Below, piece after piece: positions 57,806 to 64,000 of a stretch of 64,000 bases of DNA. Origin of the DNA: Balanoglossus misakiensis (lineage: Eukaryota; Hemichordata); contig CM082591.2 of the NCBI GenBank assembly GCA_040954595.2, positions 8,122,001 through 8,186,000 on the forward strand, in the 5' to 3' direction. A program made the position numbers and the translations under genes. Below the pieces are notes generated by a model that saw only the letters and a list, made by a program, of their open reading frames with translations, ran no database searches and was not told the origin of the DNA. Within the stretch, counting starts at the first letter, position 1. Each line of letters begins with the position of its first letter.

Positions 57806-60576
57806 AGGGGACCAAGCGCCCTCAGGCGCTTGGTCCCCTTCTGTTATTGCTGGAGTTTTTCTTCTTTCTTCTTGAGTCGTTTTTTTGCTCCCGTTTTTCT
57901 CTGAAATTCCGGCACCTGCGCCTATGAAGTTTGGCACGATGATTGGGGCCCATGAGTACTAGTGCACCTGCCCTTTGAATTTGTAATTAGTCACGTGACT
58001 TGGTGGCTATAATCGAGCGAAATTTTCAAATTGACCTAATTTGCACGTTAATGGGGGAATGTACATTCTTTTCGCGATTTTTGTAGACCATGTGGCCAAA
58101 ATCCCCTGTGCCAAATTTCAAGGTCCTAGGCCACGTCGATTTTGAGAAGAAGATTTTTGTAATATTTTTCGCATTTTTGGTGGGCTGAGGACGGACACTG
58201 GGGCATCGGACTTTGACCGTCATTACGTAATGTTGTGGAGATCTCATTAGCACGCTACTCACTTCTGGCGGGTTGCAGTAGTCCTTGGAAAATCGGCTGA
58301 AATACGTAAACAGACCAGTGATTATTTTCCACGGAATGAATTTTGGGATAACACATTATCGGAGTTCAGGCTGTGTTAGGGCGTTTTATTGAATTACGCT
58401 GAGTTTGTTAGCTGTTGCCGTTCAAATGTTTCTATCTAGACCCGGCTACACTTGTTAACATTCAATGTAATGCGGCAGCGGACTTTGAACCTCAGTCGCT
58501 AATGTGGCCGAAATACGTCAGCAGACCAATGATTTTCTTGCACGAAGGGAGTATGGTACCAGCAATAATCAGAGATCAGGCTTCTTTGCCGTTCAACACT
58601 TCCTACTTCAGTCGTGACGTTGCAACTGAACGTTCAGTATGGGGTTCGGCCCACAGGTGGCCATGGGGGTTATCAGGTCGCCCGTAATGGCACGCAGCTT
58701 CATGCAGCTGTATGGGACCAAAATAATACGCCCGATTCGGGGGTCACCTGTGACACCTGCGTAACTCAATTATGAGCATGCGTAATTGTGGGGTCAATGA
58801 AAGGGATGCTAGTGTGGTATTTGTTGCAAATGGATCAATATGAAGTCCGATTTTCCTGTGAAGTTAGGCTGCATTCACAAAATCCTCAGGAGGGGGGGGG
58901 GGGCAGGAGAATTGAGGGGGGGATTTGAAAAAATTGAGGGTATGTAAGGGGGGGATTTGAACTAATTTAGGGACTGAAAGGGGGGGGGACTTGAAAACTT
59001 TGACGACTAAATATTTATTTTGAGTCCACAAAAATGCAGTTTCGCGCCCTTTATTTTACAAAATTTTCTAATGGGGAGGGGGACACCCCCTCCCACACCC
59101 ACCCCCTCCATTCATCAACACCTTTCAATCATTGATTGGTTTATCTAGTGTCCCAGGTTTGGGGACTTGCCCCAACCCCATGATAACTCTGAGCGTCGAC
59201 GGTTAAATTTGTCCTCCCCAACATACCGGTAGTTGAGTTAATTTGCCTTTGCCGGGTTCATTAAAATGCAGCTTTGAGCTCTGTATTTTATAAAATTTTC
59301 TTACGTGCACACGCTCCCAAACCCACCCCCTTCAATTCTCGGTTTACAATGTCTCCCAACACAGGATACAAATACTTAAAAAATGGGAGCGCTGTTTTTC
59401 TTTTTTTACAAGATAGATACTAGGTGATCTGTTTTGCTCTGTGAAAGAAAATGGGGAGGGGGGGATTTCAAAATTTTGGCAGTTCGGAAGGGGGGATTTG
59501 AAATTTTTCGGGTTGTGTACGGTGGGCATGTGAAAATTAGCGGTAAAAAAAATTGAATTCTCCCCCCCCCCCCCTCAAGAGGTGTTTGTGAATGCAGCCT
59601 TATGGGCGATCTTATGTGACATTTCACCTACTTTTGCTTAGTGAGCATCCACAGCAGATGCATGCGGCTTTGGCGTGGGGGGGGGGGGGCATATACGGAT
59701 GGGACCATAAAGATATACCAAAGGCGGGGTCACCTGTTGCACCTGCCTAAGTCATTGATTTTGTACATTTAATTGGACACTAACCAACAGGGCAATAGGT
59801 GTGGTTTTTGTTCCACAGGGACGAATGTAAGTGTCAGTTTGTTTTTGCCCAAATGTATAAGTTGATTTGGATGACCTCTGTCGTACAGTGCCATATCTCA
59901 GCCCATTGTACAAGTGCAGCTTTGGTATTCGGAGCGAAACTATCATGAAATGCCAAATACAGGGGGATACCTGCGACACCTGCTTGATTCATGTATTACG
60001 TGCATACCTAATGGTAGGCAAAGTGAAAGGGCTGCAAATGTAGGATTTGTTGCACATGACATAAACAGGAATGAACATTTTTTGTCAAATTTTTTGGTGA
60101 CATCAGTTGTCCATTGACCTGCTTTCCATATGTTAGCATGCACATCATGTATAGCCAGGTGTTTGGAGGGGTAGGGTAGGACCCTCTGCGTCATGAAATG
60201 CTAAATTTTAGGGGCTACCTGTAACTTACTAGCGTAACTCATTATTATGGCCATATCTAATTTGACAAACCCAAACAGCGAGGATTTTCCGTTGTCTTGA
60301 ATATGAACCAAATAAGAATCCTAATTTTTGGCCCAATTTTTGGATACCCTCAGCTGACCTTTGAAGTAACTGAAGTACTTACAACGTAGAAGTTCACCTT
60401 TGGTTGTTGTGTTTGTATTTGTAAGACATCCATTTCGGGTGGTTGCCTACTTCCCCATATCTCCACATCCAGAGCAAATACAGCCTACGCATTTGAATGG
60501 TACAACCCTGAATGGAGTCTAATGGTTATTAACTCTATGCTTGGGCCCCTTCAACGCTGCTTGCAGCTTTAATTTA
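57806..60576. repeat. Large degenerate repeat with about 240-bp internal periodicity
   Basis: Opens with a perfect 15-bp-arm hairpin (aggggaccaagcgcc, loop ctca, ggcgcttggtcccct; 57806-57839) and ends with gctgcttgcagctttaattt. Between them, phrases like ggggtcacctgtgacacctg recur at about 58740, 59727, 59963, 60211 and more loosely 60435. Each is followed by a gatttgttgca-like phrase, giving a unit of about 240 bp. A separate G-run element is inserted at 58868-59600. No coding frame. Confidence 0.65.
58868..59600. mobile_element. G-run foldback DNA element with TTA duplication
   Basis: ggctgcattcacaaa at the left is inverted as tttgtgaatgcagcc at the right, each flanked by TTA. G-runs follow the left end and C-runs precede the right end. 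Internal blocks (tttcgcgccctttattttac, aaaattttctaatggggagg, gacaccccctcccacaccca) are shared with 61390-62479. A 3-bp TWA duplication fits PIF/Harbinger-type insertion. No transposase. Confidence 0.75.
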
Positions 60577-61389
60577 CGATTAATTTTGCTTTTTTGAGGT
60601 CTAATTTTCAGTTGATATCGAATATCAGTTTGTTGGTCAACGCGATTGCGTTGAGTGTTCCATCTAGAATGGCATCAACAAAATATTTTGCCTGAATATT
60701 GTTGTGGTTTCCAGAATATTCTTTTGGTTTCACTCTTGTGTCTCCATTGACAGTCGGTGCCAACATGTCCACAGAGGGTTTTGAAAATAAGGTAGTTGTC
60801 AGTAAGTAGAGGTACTTGTCATCTTTACATTGTGCACAATAATGTAAAACCAGAATTCAAAAGTTATGTGTACAGTACACAAAACTCTCAACTTGTGACA
60901 TAGCAAATCAAAACAACAAAGTTCAACTCAGGTTAAGATAGAAAAAGCAGGTCAGTGATCAGTCAGTGGCCTGTTTGTGTACAAATTTCTCTTTATGAGT
61001 TCCCTATATACAGGAAATGCTTTGTCATCTTGGTCCTTCAAAAATGCAGTTATCTTTTACGATCTTGTGCCAGTATTTCATGACACAGGATGCATGAAGC
61101 ATATAGTATTGTTTGAATTGACGCAATTGTTTGATTTTAAAATCCAAAGAGTGATGACCATATTGATTTTTTTTGCTCGTAACAGATGATTACACATGCC
61201 ATGGTAGTTATTGCATGTTACTTATAAAACTTTATGTGCTGCATGTACATGTATGTGTAAAGTCTGCTAGTGATTGTTCTGCCAAAACAACATTAGCTGT
61301 GAAGCACTGCTGTGATTTTTAATGCAAACAGTGCAAACCAGTGCGATTTGGGACATTTTACAGGGGGCTCAGACTGCCAAGTGTGTCTA

Positions 61390-62479
61390 AGGGACCGTTC
61401 AGTTTTTACGGCCGGGGGGGGGGCCGGCAAAATCCAGGGGGGGGTCACTTAAATTTTGAAGTCCACAAGGGGGGGGGGTCATCTGGTTTTTTTAAAAGTT
61501 TAGGGGGGGGGTCACATACTTTTGCCACCGAACTTTTGCTTTTGAGTCCACAAAATTGCAGTTTCGCACCCTTTATTTTACAAAATTTTCTAATGTGGGA
61601 GGGGGACACCCCCTCCCACACCCACCCCTTCATTCTCCGCCACATTTAATTTTAGCTGGTTTGTCTAGTGTACCAGGGCAGAGTGCTTGCCACCCCAACC
61701 CCACCGATGATAATATTTAACAAAGAGAATACATAAAGGAGAATAATTGTTTAAACTATTTTGCATAACTGATAGTTTCGCGCTGCATCTTCTATATACT
61801 AGAAGTTTTATAAATGATGTCATGACAAGATGACGCCAAATCTTCTAACTTTGAGTGGAGTGGCAAAAAGTAAAATTGGTCCTCCCAAACATTGAGATAA
61901 TTTGCTTTTGAGTTCATTAAAATGCAACTTTGCGCTACATATTTTACAAAATTTTCTTATGTGGGAGGGGGACACCCCCTCCCACACCCACCCCCTCCAT
62001 TCTTCGCCACATTGCATTTATTCACTGGTTTGTCTAGTGTACCAGGGAAGACTTCTTGCCACCCCACCCCGATGCTTACTTTGAGTGGAGTGGCAAAATT
62101 AAAATTTGTCCTCCCTAACATTGAGTTAATTTGCTTTTGAGTTCATTAAATTGCAACTTTGAGCACCGAATTTTACAACATTTTCTTATGTGGGATGGGG
62201 ACACCCCCTCCCACGCCACTTTTCTTGTTTTACCGATTCTAGCAACTATTGTATTGACTTGTCATTTTAATTTGTTCATACATTTCTTTATTGCAACGAT
62301 ATACTATTATATACTTCAATAATACTTTAAGAAATATATAATTGAGGTGTGAGGAGCCTCATTCCCTTTATTGCATACAGTGTACATAGGATCAGTGAAG
62401 GGGGGGTCGGCCTGATTTTGAGAACCGATGACACAAACTTGCCGGCCCCCCCCCCTGCCGTAAAAACTGAACGGTCCCT
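61390..62479. mobile_element. Second G-run foldback DNA element with TAA duplication
   Basis: gggaccgttcagtttttacgg at the left is inverted as ccgtaaaaactgaacggtccc at the right, flanked by TAA on both sides. G-runs and C-runs sit inside the ends. Three internal units (around 61533, 61905 and 62135) repeat cttttgagt(c/t)ca, ttttacaaaattttct and ggggacaccccctcccac. The interior is not coding. Confidence 0.8.
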
Positions 62480-62996
62480 AAGTACGTATGAGAGCCATGT
62501 CAAGACAGTCTGAGTCAAAATACGTTTCAGAAGAAAAAAATGGCAAATAGGTATTTTAAGGGACTTGACACTCTAAACAGGTATGACACGTACCCAGTAG
62601 CATTAGGGTTAATCCAGTCAACTTTTATGATTCAATTACTTCTTTGTACCGTAATTGGTAATTTTATTCCACATCATAAGGCTATGATGAGATGGGACGG
62701 TTAATCAGGAAATAAAATAAAATCAGGGAAACTTTGACATGTTGTGGTTATTGAAAACTGCACAATTGACCAACAGAGAGTTGATCACAAGTCCCACTTT
62801 TAGCCCTGGGTCAGTTTTAGTTAATCACCTTGTGCAGTGTAAGATTCGGGGTCAGTCAGATAATGACGGAGAAGAATTGAACTTGCATTAATAATATGAC
62901 ATCAAAACAAATTCAATGATCATTGTCATTCAAGGTTAAGCAAATTGCTTGGTCTTAGGCAAATGAAAGTAATCTTCATCTGCTGTTAAATGGTGG

Positions 62997-63162
62997 TACA
63001 GTCAAACCTGTGTTAGTGGCCACCTCGATGTAGTGGCCACTTTATTGCAGTCCCTGTGCAATTTATATGTGCAATAATTGACCTGTCTATGAAGACCACC
63101 TGTCTATAAAGTACAGTTTATGAAAGTCCCTTGATTGGCCACTATAGACAGGTTTGACTGTA
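62997..63162. repeat. Family F Tc1/mariner-like MITE, intact ends
   Basis: TACAGTCAAACCTGTGTTAG at the left and cagacaggtttgactgta, i.e. the inverted end, at the right, with TA on both sides. Internal taaagtacagtttatgaaag, tcccttgattggccacta match 46081-46130. Confidence 0.85.
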
Positions 63163-63227
63163 CCAGGGCTTCTGAATGGGTTAGCACACCAGGTGCTAGC
63201 TTGCTATGTACACACGTGTAATTGGCA

Positions 63228-63322
63228 ATAACCCTTTCACCCCCAGTTCCCTCTTTAGTGGTTCAATCTTAACCATAGAAAACACAGATTTTGGACTGAA
63301 CCATGGTGGTGAAAGGGTTAAA
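63228..63322 (+). repeat. Family C mini-MITE, single copy
   Basis: aaccctttcacccccagttc to ccatggtggtgaaagggtta, one unit of the element arrayed at 18098-19612. Confidence 0.8.
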
Positions 63323-63651
63323 GCTGCATAAGAAATATCGTGAATAAAATCCAGAAATGCAGAAATGTCATAACCTCCACAAATCTTCCATGGAATTTCT
63401 CAAATGATCTACATGTAGGAGAATCTCTGGTGATGTTAATAAGCTGTATTTCTCTTGAAAATACTCATATGAGTTACAAAAGTTCTATATTATCTCAAGA
63501 GTTGTGAAATGTCTGTATTTAGAAGCTGCACCTGATGGACAACATATAAATGTCATTCATGTCCAAACGGCAAGGTGTGGTAACTTGCTTAGAATCCAAC
63601 AGGCAGTTGCTGTGTTGTGCTGACGTGTTCTATGTTTGGCCTTTGGATCGC

Positions 63652-63654
<3 letters not shown>

Positions 63655-63687
<33 letters not shown>
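63655..63687 (+). repeat. (GA)n microsatellite
   Basis: About 16 ga units. The Arg-Glu frames through it are artefacts. Confidence 0.9.
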
Positions 63688-63692
<5 letters not shown>

Positions 63693-63986
63693 CACAGGAG
63701 AGTTTGTGGACGATTGAAAGAATTGAAGCGCTGGAGGGCAGTGATGGCAATTGGACCAGTAAAGTCAGTCTGTATTGTGTCCGTGTTATTGATGTTTGTA
63801 TCCAAGGTTGGAGTCGACCAGTTGAGTCAGTGAATTGATGCATTAAACACTGCAATTGTTGACCGGTGCAGTGACAGTTGCTTGCTTTCATCATTTATGG
63901 ACTTTTTCAACCATGAACTAATTTAAGAAGCAGACACTCAGTGCACTCTAGATGTAGGAGATATTTGGGGTCTGTGACTGAATGTT

Positions 63987-64000
63987 TAAAGCTCCATTAG
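63987..64000 (+). repeat. Start of another family D MITE at the window edge
   Basis: tttaaagctccattag equals the first bases of the D copies at 17282 and 21808; the rest lies outside. Confidence 0.6.

Noticed and set aside
63617-63838. Arg-Glu repeat protein or signal-peptide frame (MAIGPVKSVCIVSVLLMF...)
   Set aside because: The Arg-Glu part is a (GA)n microsatellite. The leader-like frame from about 63743 stops after some 30 codons with no convincing donor.

Overview
This is a metazoan nuclear genomic window, AT-rich and intron-rich with GT-AG introns. It is packed with small foldback transposons. The three recognisable genes resemble vertebrate orthologues closely, and the repeat style fits a marine invertebrate. 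A non-vertebrate deuterostome is my guess, but the sequence does not settle the species.

Layout. (1) 1-5864: the 3' part of a ZNF143/ZNF76 (Staf-type) zinc-finger transcription factor, + strand, five exons. The 5' exons lie left of the window. (2) 5865-10884: intergenic, with MITEs, a tRNA-like SINE and a short minisatellite. (3) 10885-22586: a complete ethanolamine kinase (ETNK1-type) gene, + strand, eight exons, 355 codons. Its introns hold a nested 1.8-kb DNA element and a near-perfect 203-bp tandem array. (4) 22587-23927: intergenic, including a G14/C16 hairpin and a promoter-like stretch with NRF-1 and CCAAT motifs. (5) 23927-39045: a kinesin-8 (KIF18A-type) gene, + strand, one non-coding 5' exon plus 18 coding exons. 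All exon phases agree except at coding exon 2, which is one base short in a conserved part of the motor domain (a sequencing error or a null allele). (6) 39045-64000: about 25 kb with no recognisable conserved gene. It holds one tentative small cysteine-rich secreted-protein locus (41453-42280), an ATC microsatellite, minisatellites, two related G-run DNA elements and a large degenerate repeat.

Repeats. At least six families of short inverted-repeat elements recur. Most intact copies are bounded by TTAA, which suggests a shared piggyBac-like target preference. Several insertions can be dated against each other: a LINE 3' fragment with a 13-bp target duplication, an element inside a Tc1/mariner-like MITE, and a MITE inside a minisatellite.

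The three genes do not form a pathway. They act in snRNA/mRNA promoter activation, phosphatidylethanolamine synthesis, and mitotic spindle length and chromosome alignment respectively.
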